A stretch of 64,000 nucleotides of DNA from Bacillus sp. Marseille-Q3570. GTDB lineage: Bacteria > Bacillota > Bacilli > Bacillales > Fictibacillaceae. The notes below the pieces were generated by a model, which saw only the letters and a program-made list of their open reading frames with translations, was not told the DNA's origin and did not search any database. The DNA lies in the NCBI RefSeq assembly GCF_946151055.1, contig NZ_CAMGYZ010000001.1, positions 248,001 to 312,000 of the forward strand, given 5' to 3'. The position numbers and the translations under genes are program-made. Shown here piece by piece: positions 27,329 to 35,920 of this stretch. Each line of letters starts with the position of its first letter. The first letter of the stretch is position 1.

Positions 27329-28237
27329 ATGAACTTACCTGAAAAAGTGACAATCATCGAAGTAGGACCAAGGGATGGATTACAAAACGAAAAAAACCAG
27401 GTGCCTACCGATGCGAAAATCAAATTTATAAAGGAATTAAAAAACGCTGGAATCAAAGATATGGAATTGACATCATTCGTCTCTCCTAAATGGGTTCCCC
27501 AGATGAGTGATGCGAAAGAAGTGATTGAAGCTTGTCTGGATGATCGGCGTAACTTCGTACTCACACCGAATCGTAAAGGTATTGAACGACTTTATGAGAC
27601 GGATGGAAAGGATGCCGCTGTCTTCGTGGGTGTAAGTTCAACATTCAATAAAAAGAACATCAACAAGACAACGGATGAAAGCATGGCTGAATTGAAACCG
27701 ATCCTCACCGAACTGAAGCAGAAAGGCTACTTCATCCGAGCTTGCATTTCCACTTCCTTTTATTGTCCTTATGATGGGAAAGTCGAACCGGGGGATGTGG
27801 TCGCGTTATGTACACAATTTGCCGATTATGGCGTAGATGAACTAAGCGTTGCGGATACAATCGGGATGGCGAATCCTCTCGAAAGCTATCAATTATTCAG
27901 TGAATTGAACGCAAAATTAGGAGATCGACTGTTGTTGACAGCTCACTTCCACGACACGCGCGGAATGGCTATAGCAAATATTTATGCGTGCCTTCAAGCT
28001 GGAATTACGAGATTCGATACTTCTGCTGGTGGATTAGGGGGGTGTCCATTTGCTCCTGGAGCAACCGGAAATGTTGCAACAGAAGACGTCGTTTACATGC
28101 TGCATCAGATGGGCATCGAAACCGGAATAGATCTCGATCAATTGTTGAAGGCTGTACAAGGAATCACACCGCACGTTTCAAGAAAGATCGAAAGCAAGTA
28201 TTATAACCTCATCGTACAAACACCTTCTAAAGCATAA
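27329..28237 (+). CDS. yngG: Hydroxymethylglutaryl-CoA lyase
   Basis: A 302-aa TIM-barrel enzyme splitting HMG-CoA into acetyl-CoA and acetoacetate, the last step of leucine breakdown. Signatures: IIEVGPRDGLQNE near residue 10, LTAHFHDTRGMA (metal histidines) and GGLGGCPFAPGATGN (catalytic Cys loop). Its product acetoacetate is the substrate of the divergently encoded ScoAB/thiolase set, which explains the arrangement. CTGGAGG lies 8 nt before the ATG. Confidence 0.95.
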   Translation: MNLPEKVTIIEVGPRDGLQNEKNQVPTDAKIKFIKELKNAGIKDMELTSFVSPKWVPQMSDAKEVIEACLDDRRNFVLTPNRKGIERLYETDGKDAAVFVGVSSTFNKKNINKTTDESMAELKPILTELKQKGYFIRACISTSFYCPYDGKVEPGDVVALCTQFADYGVDELSVADTIGMANPLESYQLFSELNAKLGDRLLLTAHFHDTRGMAIANIYACLQAGITRFDTSAGGLGGCPFAPGATGNVATEDVVYMLHQMGIETGIDLDQLLKAVQGITPHVSRKIESKYYNLIVQTPSKA

Positions 28238-28299
28238 GAGAAATATTCATATAATAGGTTCCAAAATCGTATAATAACATGCAAAAATTATTGTAAGAA

Positions 28300-28334
28300 A
28301 GTGGTCCCAACACAACCGTTGTGGCCACTTTTTA
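28300..28334 (+). terminator. Terminator of the HMG-CoA lyase gene
   Basis: AGTGGTCCCAAC (28300-28311) pairs with GTTGTGGCCACT (28318-28329) with two mismatches, followed by TTTTATTTT. Confidence 0.75.
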
Positions 28335-28367
28335 TTTTAACGATGATTTTGGAGGAATAATCGTGCA

Positions 28368-28916
28368 CTACTTCTTCATCTCTTTCAAGATCCCGATTGC
28401 CCAATCACACCATTCAATCCAACTTTCCATATATTTCTTCCCGAATTCGGAGGTAAAGTATTCACCTAATGCTGCTTTTTTATTTTCATCCGTTTTGTAC
28501 TGGTTCTCTTGCCAGATTTTCATTTGTTGTAGTCCGAATTGATGATGTTTTTTACTTTGCTCTAGGAACTGGATGGCGTCTTCTGGGTCAATCAAATGGA
28601 ACATTGAAACCCGCAACAGCTGCTGATCCTTTAATTTCGGCGGTTCGACTTGATAGTCCAGCAACCATTTCAAAAGTGCTTCTTGTCCGGACTCTTCAAT
28701 CGAATAGACTTTTTTATCCGGTGCGTCTTCTTGCGGGTAATGGACAGATCTGACCAATCCCTCTTCCTCAAGCTTGATCAACTCCCGGTAGATCTGTGTA
28801 TGATGTGCCGACCAGAAATGGATCATGGTTTCCTTGAACTGTTGTGTCAACTCATAACCCGTAGCCGGTTTCTTCGTCAATAAACCCAATAAAGCATATC
28901 TTAATGCCATCTTCAT
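28368..28916 (-). CDS. PadR-family transcriptional regulator
   Basis: A 182-aa protein. The winged helix at the N-terminus reads MALRYALLGLLTKKPATGYEL, with the recognition part TQIYRELIKLEEEGLV; a Vir-type C-terminal domain follows (FHLIDPEDAIQFLEQS). I choose the ATG at 28916 after GAAGGATTG; the frame continues to 29075, but that part overlaps the promoter region of the divergent pump. A PadR-type operator lies before the pump gene, so it probably represses it until a toxic compound is present. Confidence 0.88.
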   Translation of the reverse strand: MKMALRYALLGLLTKKPATGYELTQQFKETMIHFWSAHHTQIYRELIKLEEEGLVRSVHYPQEDAPDKKVYSIEESGQEALLKWLLDYQVEPPKLKDQQLLRVSMFHLIDPEDAIQFLEQSKKHHQFGLQQMKIWQENQYKTDENKKAALGEYFTSEFGKKYMESWIEWCDWAIGILKEMKK

Positions 28917-28981
28917 CAATCCTTCAACTGAAACTGAATCAATCTTATCACAAAATATACAAATTATCAGATGTATAATAG

Positions 28982-29009
28982 TTGCTCTTCTACCGTTTTC
29001 CATTATACT
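28982..29009 (+). promoter_or_regulatory. Putative promoter of the RND pump gene
   Basis: TTGCTC (28982-28987) and TATACT (29004-29009) are 16 bp apart, followed closely by the palindrome at 29022-29041. Confidence 0.5.
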
Positions 29010-29021
29010 TGTAACTAACAT

Positions 29022-29041
29022 ATATGTGAATTTACACATAT
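29022..29041. promoter_or_regulatory. PadR-type operator
   Basis: ATATGTGaatttaCACATAT is a perfect 7-bp-arm palindrome. Its core ATGT-n8-ACAT (29024-29039) is the published PadR box form. It covers about +6 to +25 of the predicted pump transcript. Confidence 0.65.
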
Positions 29042-29059
29042 GAAAGGGGGCACATAAAT

Positions 29060-32000
29060 TTGAGTTGGTTGACACGCTTTAGTTTGAAGAACCCTATCGC
29101 TGTCATAATCATAAGCTTATTGCTTGTGTTAGGAGGTTTATACTCTTTCAGTAATCTGAAAGTCGATCTCCTTCCAGATATCGAATTCCCGCAAATGTCG
29201 GTTCAAATTGTCTATCCTGGTGCATCTACCCAGGATGTCAATGAAAAGGTAACAGAAAAAGTAGAGGAAAGATTGAAAGCGCTAAATGATGTAAAAAAAA
29301 TGCAAAGCCAATCATTCGAAAGCCTCTCCGTCATCAATTTGGAATTTCCATTCTCAACAAACCTTGAAGACGTAGAACAAGAGATTGAAAATCTCATAGA
29401 GGACGCAGACCTTCCAGAAAATGCAAAAACCGAAATCAACCGGTTTTCGTTCGGGACGATTCCAATCTATAATATTTCATTGTTCCCAAAAGATGATACA
29501 GAGAACTTCAAGTCATTCGTTGAAGACGATCTGATTCCAGAGGTAAAGAAAATTCCCGGGGTCAATAACATCTCTGTCGGCGGGTTGGAAGATGAATCAT
29601 TGACAATTACTGTTGATAAAGAGAAAGCTCGACAGAACGGGTATACACTAAATCAAATCAAAGAATCGATCAATCAGCATTACATGTCTTTCCCTGCCGG
29701 AACTGTAGAAAATGATACATTATCGATTCCTGTCCGTGTCAAAGAGAAGGTCGAAACGATCAAACAACTAGAGTCCCTTCAATTGAACGCAGGGACTACA
29801 GCTCCCGGGCAGGGTGGCGAGCAAGGTCCTCCGCGTGGAAATCCCGAAGGTCCTCCTACTGAAAATAACGAGCAACCACAACCTGGGGTTTATGGTCCAC
29901 AAACCGTTACTTTAGGGGACATCGCCAAAATCGAAGAAGCAAGTGAAAGTGATGAGATCACGCGTTACAATTTACAAAGGGCCCTGTCTGCTGCTATTAC
30001 GAAAAAACAAGGTGCAAATACGGTCGAAGTATCCGAACGAGTCATCTCGACACTAGAAAAATATGATGACAGAGTCGATTACGCAATCGGATTTGATCAA
30101 GCTTCCGGGATCAAGCAATCTGTTGAAAAACTTGTGAAAGAAGGTCTTTACGGAGCTCTGTTCGCATCCTTAGCCGTATTGCTGTTTCTACGTAATATCA
30201 GAGCTACAATCATCGCGATCATCTCTATCCCACTGTCGCTCCTGATCAGTGCCATCTTCATGTCGCGTCTCGGCATCACATTGAACGTCATGACACTTGG
30301 CGGTATGGCGGTTGCGGTAGGGCGCGTCGTCGATGACAGCATCGTCGTCATCGAAAATATATTCCGGAGAACACGTAAAAGTGATGGAACTGAAGACAGA
30401 GATGAATTGATTTTACAATCGACAAAAGAGATCTTGAAAGCAATTGTCTCCTCGACCTTGACGACTGTTGTCGTCTTCTTACCTTTAGGTTTTGTCGGCG
30501 GGATAACCGGAGAGTTCTTCTTACCTTTCGCTTTGACGATTGTATTTGCATTACTCGCTTCATTAGTAGTTGCTGTGACGCTCGTGCCTATTCTCGCAAA
30601 GATATCCTTCAAGAAGGTCAAACACGAAGAGAAAACGACATGGCTGCAACGATTTTATGTAAAGATGATTAAAGGTTCATTGAATCATAAATTACCAGTC
30701 ATCCTTGTATCGTTAGCATTGTTAGGAGGCTCTTTCTTCCTGACATCCAAGTTAGGTTTCGTGTTTTTACCAAATGAAGAACAGAAAACGTTGTCTGCAT
30801 CTGTTGAAATGCCAGCATCGACCACGTTAGAAAGTACCAATGATGTCTCCTTGAAAGTCGAGGAATACTTAAGTGACGTGGATGGCATAAAGGATGTGAC
30901 TGCAGCAGTCGGCAGCCGTGATTTCCAAAGTGGACTTAAACGCGAGAACGTTGCCAATTACTTTATCAATCTAAAGGAATCTGCCAATGTTTCTGAAGTC
31001 ATTTCCACATTAGAATCTGACTTAAAAGAAATGTTGAAAGAAGAAAGTGAAAATGCTGCTGTCAGTGTACAAGAACTGGAAGCTGGCGGGCCTCCTACGA
31101 ACAATGAAGTGAATATCGACCTGTATAGCAATGACCTGGAAAAACTCCAGGAAGCTGCTGCAGACGTTGAAGCTTATATGAAAGAACAAGATAAACTTGA
31201 ATATATCAGCAATAATTTTTCAGAAACTCAGCCGCAATGGACAGTCGATATTGATCCTGAAACCGCCTCCGAGTATGGCGTTTCTGGTTTCATGATCCTT
31301 GGGATGATCAGTGATCAGACGAAGCCGGTCGATGTAGGAACAATGCCGATCAATGAAAAGGATCAGTCTGTGACGTTGCAATATGACGAAAAGCTGAGTT
31401 CACTTGAAGAGCTAGAGGAATTACAGGTTCCTACAGGAAAGGGTATTGTTGAATTATCCGATATCGCTGACGTGAAACGGATTGAGGATGTTTCATCAAT
31501 TCAAAAGCTTGATGGTAAAGTCTTTGCGCGTGTATCAGCAAAGATCCAAGGACAAAACATCCAGAAGGTATCCAGTGATGTCATAAATGGCGTAAAAGCT
31601 GATGTTGAACTGCCTGAAGGGGTCTCACTCGAAGGTGGTAGCGGAAGCGACGAAACACAAGAAACCTTCCAGCAGCTTGGATTGGCGATGCTGGTTGCAA
31701 TCGGACTTGTCTATCTGACGATGCTGATTACATTTGGCAAAGCACGTATCCCGTTCATCATCTTATCTTCCTTGTTATTTGTTCCGATCGGTTCCATCGG
31801 GGGGCTATGGCTGATGAATGAACCATTGTCAATCAGTGCGATGATCGGTGTCCTGATGCTGATAGGAATCGTAACAACCAATGCGATTGTATTGGTCGAC
31901 CGAATCGGCCAGAATCGCTTTGAAAAGAGTATGACAATACGAGAAGCGTTATTAGAGGCAGGAAAAACCCGTCTACGCCCGATTTTGATGACCGCTTTTG

Positions 32001-32197
32001 CAACGATTGCTGCTCTGCTTCCACTAGCCTTTACCACATCAAGCGGTACGTTGATTTCCAAAGGTTTGGCGATCGTCGTCATCGGAGGATTGACCACATC
32101 AACCTTCCTGACGCTCATCATCGTCCCCGTCATCTATGAGTTATTCTTCTTCAAGCAAGCAAGGAAGGAACAGCGGACAGCTGAAGTTACAGATTAA
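29060..32197 (+). CDS. swrC: RND-family multidrug/surfactin-type exporter (SwrC-like)
   Basis: A 1045-aa inner-membrane pump of the AcrB/SwrC family. The layout is one N-terminal membrane segment (LKNPIAVIIISLLLVLGGLY), a large outer loop, the TM4 proton-relay motif GGMAVAVGRVVDDSIVVIENI near residue 415, a second half beginning near residue 540, and a last membrane bundle near 870-1035. Gram-positive members work without a membrane-fusion partner, and none is encoded here. An unusual Gly/Pro/Gln-rich insertion lies near residues 243-280. The TTG start has AAAGGGGG 8 nt upstream. Confidence 0.9.
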   Translation: MSWLTRFSLKNPIAVIIISLLLVLGGLYSFSNLKVDLLPDIEFPQMSVQIVYPGASTQDVNEKVTEKVEERLKALNDVKKMQSQSFESLSVINLEFPFSTNLEDVEQEIENLIEDADLPENAKTEINRFSFGTIPIYNISLFPKDDTENFKSFVEDDLIPEVKKIPGVNNISVGGLEDESLTITVDKEKARQNGYTLNQIKESINQHYMSFPAGTVENDTLSIPVRVKEKVETIKQLESLQLNAGTTAPGQGGEQGPPRGNPEGPPTENNEQPQPGVYGPQTVTLGDIAKIEEASESDEITRYNLQRALSAAITKKQGANTVEVSERVISTLEKYDDRVDYAIGFDQASGIKQSVEKLVKEGLYGALFASLAVLLFLRNIRATIIAIISIPLSLLISAIFMSRLGITLNVMTLGGMAVAVGRVVDDSIVVIENIFRRTRKSDGTEDRDELILQSTKEILKAIVSSTLTTVVVFLPLGFVGGITGEFFLPFALTIVFALLASLVVAVTLVPILAKISFKKVKHEEKTTWLQRFYVKMIKGSLNHKLPVILVSLALLGGSFFLTSKLGFVFLPNEEQKTLSASVEMPASTTLESTNDVSLKVEEYLSDVDGIKDVTAAVGSRDFQSGLKRENVANYFINLKESANVSEVISTLESDLKEMLKEESENAAVSVQELEAGGPPTNNEVNIDLYSNDLEKLQEAAADVEAYMKEQDKLEYISNNFSETQPQWTVDIDPETASEYGVSGFMILGMISDQTKPVDVGTMPINEKDQSVTLQYDEKLSSLEELEELQVPTGKGIVELSDIADVKRIEDVSSIQKLDGKVFARVSAKIQGQNIQKVSSDVINGVKADVELPEGVSLEGGSGSDETQETFQQLGLAMLVAIGLVYLTMLITFGKARIPFIILSSLLFVPIGSIGGLWLMNEPLSISAMIGVLMLIGIVTTNAIVLVDRIGQNRFEKSMTIREALLEAGKTRLRPILMTAFATIAALLPLAFTTSSGTLISKGLAIVVIGGLTTSTFLTLIIVPVIYELFFFKQARKEQRTAEVTD

Positions 32198-32213
32198 ACG
32201 AATTAAAGATGAA

Positions 32214-32252
32214 AAAGGACTGTACCTGAGATTGTCAGGACAGTCCTTTTTT
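32214..32252 (+). terminator. Terminator of the RND pump gene
   Basis: AAAGGACTGT (32214-32223) and ACAGTCCTTT (32240-32249), with inner CCTGA/TCAGG pairing, are followed by T residues. Confidence 0.85.
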
Positions 32253-32253
32253 A

Positions 32254-32581
32254 AGGCTGCTTTCGCAAACTTTTTTGTTCTTGCACTTAAAGAAATTATA
32301 AAATACTTTCTTCAGTATATGGGCAACTAAGGCTCGACCTACAAAAGGCTTGTTCTCGCCAAGTTTTCTTTAAAAGGCGTTGATTTCCGCTCCAGGGTGC
32401 TCGCTTTCCGCGGGGCGTGTGCGGTGAGCCCGCAGGACAAGGAAAGCTTCAGCAGTGTTACATCGCACGAAGAAAATGCGATTTTCATTTTCTAGGAATC
32501 TCACACCTTACCCTCCAATCAACTTGCACAAGGTGTTTTTAAAAAATGACTCAAACGCAACATTCTTAAATATAAGAGCCT
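32254..32581 (+). mobile_element. MITE-like family 1, copy C (longest)
   Basis: A 328-bp element starting AGGCTGCTTTCGC and ending ATAAGAGCCT. It contains both the GC-rich core (TTTCCGCGGGGCGTGTGCGG) and the segment GGACAAGGAAAGCTTCAGCAG...ATCGCACGAAGAAAATGCG, so it may be closest to the ancestral form. It lies directly after the pump terminator. Confidence 0.7.
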
Positions 32582-32584
32582 TTG

Positions 32585-33670
32585 CTATCGGAATGAAGAG
32601 ACGTAACCACGATCTAATTTATCTTTTAATTTCCATGCAAGTTTTCCTTTTGTAGAAAAGGCCGCATATTTTAGATAAGCCTGTTTATGGCCGACCGAAA
32701 TGACCGATAACCATCGTTTAGGTGGATGGAAATGGTACCCCTCTCCCGTTTCAAGATACCCTTTGAGGTTTTCAAACAGCACCTCTCCTTGCTTGTCTAC
32801 TATGGACCCATTAACAGGAAGATCCGGATGGTTTCGGATCGTCACTCCATTTCCAGCTCCAAAGATGAAGGGATATTTTTTGACTTGCATTGTATCTTCC
32901 ACCAACAAACGTCCTACTTCATCGGTTGGCAGCTCTGAACTCTTATATACTCCAGGTGGCTTAAACACCGTCATCCAGAGTAAAGTATCAAATGGAACCG
33001 ACTCATTTCCAGTCTTGATCAAGTTATCGTGAATCTCGACCATGTTTTCAATCCTATACACTTCTATTCCCTGATTCCCGAGTTCATCTTCCAAGCTCTT
33101 TAAAGTGAAATCTCGAGGCTCTCTATACATCGCCGGTGGCTGCATCAAAATTACTTTTGCATGATCATGATATGTCTGTTTCAAAGCTTTCATTGAAAAA
33201 CTCATTTCAATGGCTTCTGCTCCGTCTCCAACGATGACGAGTGGCCCTTTTTTATGATCATACTCCTTGAGACGTTCAATATGGTCTCTTTCAGTAAGGT
33301 CAAAAATATTTTCTCGACCTGGCAGGATTTCTGCCCCCTTACGTCTCCTATCCGTGTCTAAAGATAAAACATCGAAAGATAAGATATCCCCATTTTCCGT
33401 GAGCACCATTCTCTGCTTCACATCAATAGACAACGCCGTTCCTTGAACAAACCGAATTCCGGCTTTTTCAGTCAAATCAGCTAAATTGATTTCAAGATCT
33501 TCCAGCCGATAGATTTCCTCAACAAACCCAGGAAGCATATCCGCATGAAAGGTTATTGAAGAAGGGCTGAGTAACGTGATTTCACAATCCATTGAAGTTT
33601 CATTTTTCAATTTTTTCAACAAAGAAAGGTGGGCACGGCCACCTCCGATTAACAACAGTTTTTTAGACAT
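32585..33670 (-). CDS. NDH-2/SelD-like FAD-dependent oxidoreductase
   Basis: A 361-aa protein with the FAD dinucleotide-binding start KKLLLIGGGRAHLSLLKKL, a second nucleotide site GPLVIVGDGAEAIEMSFSM near residue 145, and the C-terminal FAD contact YPFIFGAGNGVTI. It resembles the family of pyridine-nucleotide-disulfide oxidoreductases related to type II NADH dehydrogenase and to the domain fused to SelD in some bacteria. The electron acceptor is unknown. AAGGAGC lies before the ATG. It sits 9 nt downstream of the HAD gene. Confidence 0.8.
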   Translation of the reverse strand: MSKKLLLIGGGRAHLSLLKKLKNETSMDCEITLLSPSSITFHADMLPGFVEEIYRLEDLEINLADLTEKAGIRFVQGTALSIDVKQRMVLTENGDILSFDVLSLDTDRRRKGAEILPGRENIFDLTERDHIERLKEYDHKKGPLVIVGDGAEAIEMSFSMKALKQTYHDHAKVILMQPPAMYREPRDFTLKSLEDELGNQGIEVYRIENMVEIHDNLIKTGNESVPFDTLLWMTVFKPPGVYKSSELPTDEVGRLLVEDTMQVKKYPFIFGAGNGVTIRNHPDLPVNGSIVDKQGEVLFENLKGYLETGEGYHFHPPKRWLSVISVGHKQAYLKYAAFSTKGKLAWKLKDKLDRGYVSSFR

Positions 33671-33679
33671 AATTGCTCC

Positions 33680-34339
33680 TTAATCTATCAATTCAGTAAG
33701 GTCCTGTAAGACATGATGCGGTACAACACCAAGTTCATCCATAACACCACCAGTGCGATTGACCCAGGCTACTTGAAAGCCGAATGTCTTTGCACCCGCA
33801 ATGTCCCATGTGTTCGACGATAAAAACAAGACTTCGTGCCGCTCCACACCAAGTTGTTCCAATGCGTATAGATAAGAATCTGGATGTGGTTTGAACCGCT
33901 TGATGCCATTCACTGAAATCAAATTGGAAAAATGGGACTGCAGACGATTGTGTTCAATCAAAGGATGAAGCATATCCTCTGAACCATTCGAAAAAACAGC
34001 TAATTGAAATCCGCTCAACCTTTCAAGTACTTCTTCCACTTCCGGATACGGTTTCAACTGTAGATAGGCTGATAATAATGCCTTTTCAATTGAATCACTC
34101 AGTTCCACACCTTCACTCTTACAGGCATATTTTAACGCATCTTTTGTTATTGACCAAAAGGGGCGATAATTTCCCATCAATCCTCGAAGGAAAGAATATT
34201 CAAGCTGTTTTTGCCTCCACACCTTGCTGATTTCTTCTCCTTTTTGTGGAAAGTGGATTTCGCACTCTTCTATCACTGAATGTACATCAAACAATGTTCC
34301 ATATACATCAAACACGATCGCTTTTGTATTACTGTACAC
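33680..34339 (-). CDS. HAD-superfamily hydrolase, haloacid dehalogenase type II-like
   Basis: About 219 aa. Motif I is AIVFDVYGTLFDVHSV (nucleophile Asp), motif II LAVFSNGSEDM (Ser/Asn), motif III KPHPDSYLYAL (Lys) and motif IV FLSSNTWDIAGA (Asp). This set (YGTLFD, SNG, SSNTWD) is characteristic of L-2-haloacid dehalogenases. The start is uncertain: the GTG at 34339 follows GAGGTGAG at fair spacing; a TTG at 34375 would overlap the previous gene by 14 nt. Confidence 0.82.
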   Translation of the reverse strand: MYSNTKAIVFDVYGTLFDVHSVIEECEIHFPQKGEEISKVWRQKQLEYSFLRGLMGNYRPFWSITKDALKYACKSEGVELSDSIEKALLSAYLQLKPYPEVEEVLERLSGFQLAVFSNGSEDMLHPLIEHNRLQSHFSNLISVNGIKRFKPHPDSYLYALEQLGVERHEVLFLSSNTWDIAGAKTFGFQVAWVNRTGGVMDELGVVPHHVLQDLTELID

Positions 34340-34361
34340 CAAACTCACCTCGTGTTCATTT

Positions 34362-35024
34362 TTATTCCTGATCAAGCCGGACAGCTAACATTCGCGAAAG
34401 CTTTTTCCTGAACAGGATTGGTAATGCAGTAAGGATCACCAGGGAAGCAATCGACATGATGATCAATTCGTTCCCCCCAGAATAAGTACTGCTTCCGATG
34501 CCGCAATAAATCAGGGCTCCGGGGACTAGTCCCAATAATGTCGCAAAAAAATAATGTGAAAAACGAATAGTCGATACTGCACTGAGATATGTAACCAGTT
34601 CGAAATGTAAAAATGGTAACAGACGCAGAATCAATAAGATGATGAAACCTTTCTTGTCTATTTGTTGTCGCAAGGTTTCGTATTTTGCAGAATCCGGTAT
34701 CCCCCCGAATGTAATCCCTAGCTTCCGTATCGCCAGGAACGATAGGATCGCTCCAACACACGCTCCGATGATGGTTAGAAGAACTCCAAACCAGAACCCG
34801 AATGCAAGACCTCCTACAATCGCTAATAAAGAAGCCGGGAACAAAACGAGGGGACGTATCGTGAACATGATCAAATATATCCCCGGTGCGATCCAGCCAA
34901 ACGCCATCACCCAATCCCGAATTTTCCTTGGGGGAATTTCTAAGAATGCCTGATTCAACCAGATAAATAACCCTACTATGATAACGATGATCACAATCTT
35001 ACGTATCCATTTCTGTTTGTCCAT
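34362..35024 (-). CDS. TVP38/TMEM64 family membrane protein
   Basis: A 220-aa DedA-like (VTT domain) integral membrane protein with about six hydrophobic segments. The typical FPASLLAIVGGLAFGFWFG and ILRLLPFLHFELVTYLSAVS motifs are present. Related proteins act in lipid scrambling or envelope homeostasis; the role here is unknown. AGAGGGCGGG precedes the ATG. It may be co-transcribed with the HAD and FAD genes. Confidence 0.87.
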   Translation of the reverse strand: MDKQKWIRKIVIIVIIVGLFIWLNQAFLEIPPRKIRDWVMAFGWIAPGIYLIMFTIRPLVLFPASLLAIVGGLAFGFWFGVLLTIIGACVGAILSFLAIRKLGITFGGIPDSAKYETLRQQIDKKGFIILLILRLLPFLHFELVTYLSAVSTIRFSHYFFATLLGLVPGALIYCGIGSSTYSGGNELIIMSIASLVILTALPILFRKKLSRMLAVRLDQE

Positions 35025-35177
35025 GTCCCGCCCTCTTTTTATAAGGATCTTACCTTAACAGATCCACTTCGTCTTAATAAAAACGTTTCCCTTAAATTAT
35101 GTCCAACGAAACGTATATATTTTCATCCCTTTCAAGCACAAAAACGCCTTTACCTTTTTCGAACATGAGTAAGACGG

Positions 35178-35275
35178 ATTATAAAGAAAACTTGGCGAGG
35201 TCAAGCCTTAACGTAGGCTGAGCCTTAGTTCCTCGAAAAAAGCAATTGCACTCCTTCGTGCGGTGTATTGCTTCC
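35178..35275 (-). repeat. Decayed inverted piece of MITE-like family 1
   Basis: Read on the minus strand the segment contains TAAGGCTCAGCCTACGTTAAG and TGACCTCGCCAAGTTTTC, close to the left half of copies A-C, then GCACGAAGGAG. Ends are lost. The 35025-35304 gap has no other feature. Confidence 0.45.
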
Positions 35276-35304
35276 GTAAGCCACCAGCTAGTGCTCTTAT
35301 ATTG

Positions 35305-35592
35305 AAGAGGCTGGGACAAATGAACTTTGTTCAATAGAAAACCCGGACAAATTGTCCGGGTTTTCTTCAGTGGTAATAAATGAAGGTTCCGCTTCGTCAA
35401 CATCCTTCGCTTTCCGCGGGCACGGCCTCAGCCTCCTCAGAAAGCACAAATCGCTTTCTTGCGGGGTCTTCGACTCGTGCTGTTCCCGCAGGAGTCTACG
35501 GATGTTGTCTACGCTTTTCGTCTTTCATTTTCTCTAATCTATTTTATTGATCGTCTTTTCTGTTGGCAGTTATCGTTTTGTCCCAGCCTCTT
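35305..35592. mobile_element. MITE-like family 2 (ends AAGAGGCTGGGACAAA)
   Basis: A 288-bp element with perfect 16-bp terminal inverted repeats AAGAGGCTGGGACAAA (35305-35320) and TTTGTCCCAGCCTCTT (35577-35592). Inside are a hairpin AACCCGGACAAATTGTCCGGGTT and a core TTCGCTTTCCGCGGGCACGG. Unlike family 1 it lacks the AAAGTATAAAATACTTT hairpin. It has no coding capacity. Similar intergenic elements are widespread in low-GC Firmicutes. Confidence 0.7.
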
Positions 35593-35704
35593 TAAATGTA
35601 AAAAAACAGAAAAAAGTCGTACACATTCCTGGTGAGTGACCATATACTCTGAAAGAAGCGTATATTAGGTTACGATTATGTAAAACTGTGGTATTCTAAT
35701 GGTA

Positions 35705-35842
35705 GGACAACATATACTAATAAAAACCGCAGGTGCTGCAACACCTGCGGAGAGATAGCACAATAGATTTCCCTCAAAGGGGGAAGGCTATTCCGATGGA
35801 TGACCACCCTAATGCCGCCAAGCTCAAGGGTGGTTATTTCCT
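35705..35842 (+). ncRNA. Predicted antisense antitoxin RNA of a type I toxin
   Basis: A promoter-like pair TTACGA/TATTCT (16-bp spacing, around 35668-35700) precedes a 5' hairpin (CCGCAGGTG..CACCTGCGG). The 3' hairpin ACCACCCT/AGGGTGGT (35803-35834) is followed by TATTTCCTTTT and acts as terminator. The 3' end of this RNA would overlap the 3' end of the convergent toxin mRNA, the arrangement known for txpA/RatA. The ends are inferred. Confidence 0.6.
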
Positions 35843-35920
35843 TTTATCAGGAAAAGACAACAACGTCACGATTAACAATCCAAATGTGATCATCAGACTG
35901 ATCGCTTCGAACGCTGTCAA
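35834..35920 (-). CDS. Holin-like type I toxin, TxpA/BsrG-like
   Basis: A 28-aa peptide, MTAFEAISLMITFGLLIVTLLSFPDKRK by reading the TTG at 35920 as the start; it is written here in two parts: MTAFEAISLM and ITFGLLIVTLLSFPDKRK. One hydrophobic helix with a short charged tail matches the 'putative holin-like toxin' family. GGAAGGGGG lies 8 nt upstream of the TTG. The longer open frame (to 36034) has no such site. An extended -10 (TGGTATAAT, minus strand, around 35997-36005) could drive it. A convergent small RNA overlaps the stop codon. Confidence 0.75.
   Translation of the reverse strand: MTAFEAISLMITFGLLIVTLLSFPDKRK

Noticed and set aside
34372-34914. A 180-codon frame antiparallel or shifted to the TVP38 gene
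   Set aside because: It lies wholly within the TVP38 gene in another frame; residue composition is not protein-like.
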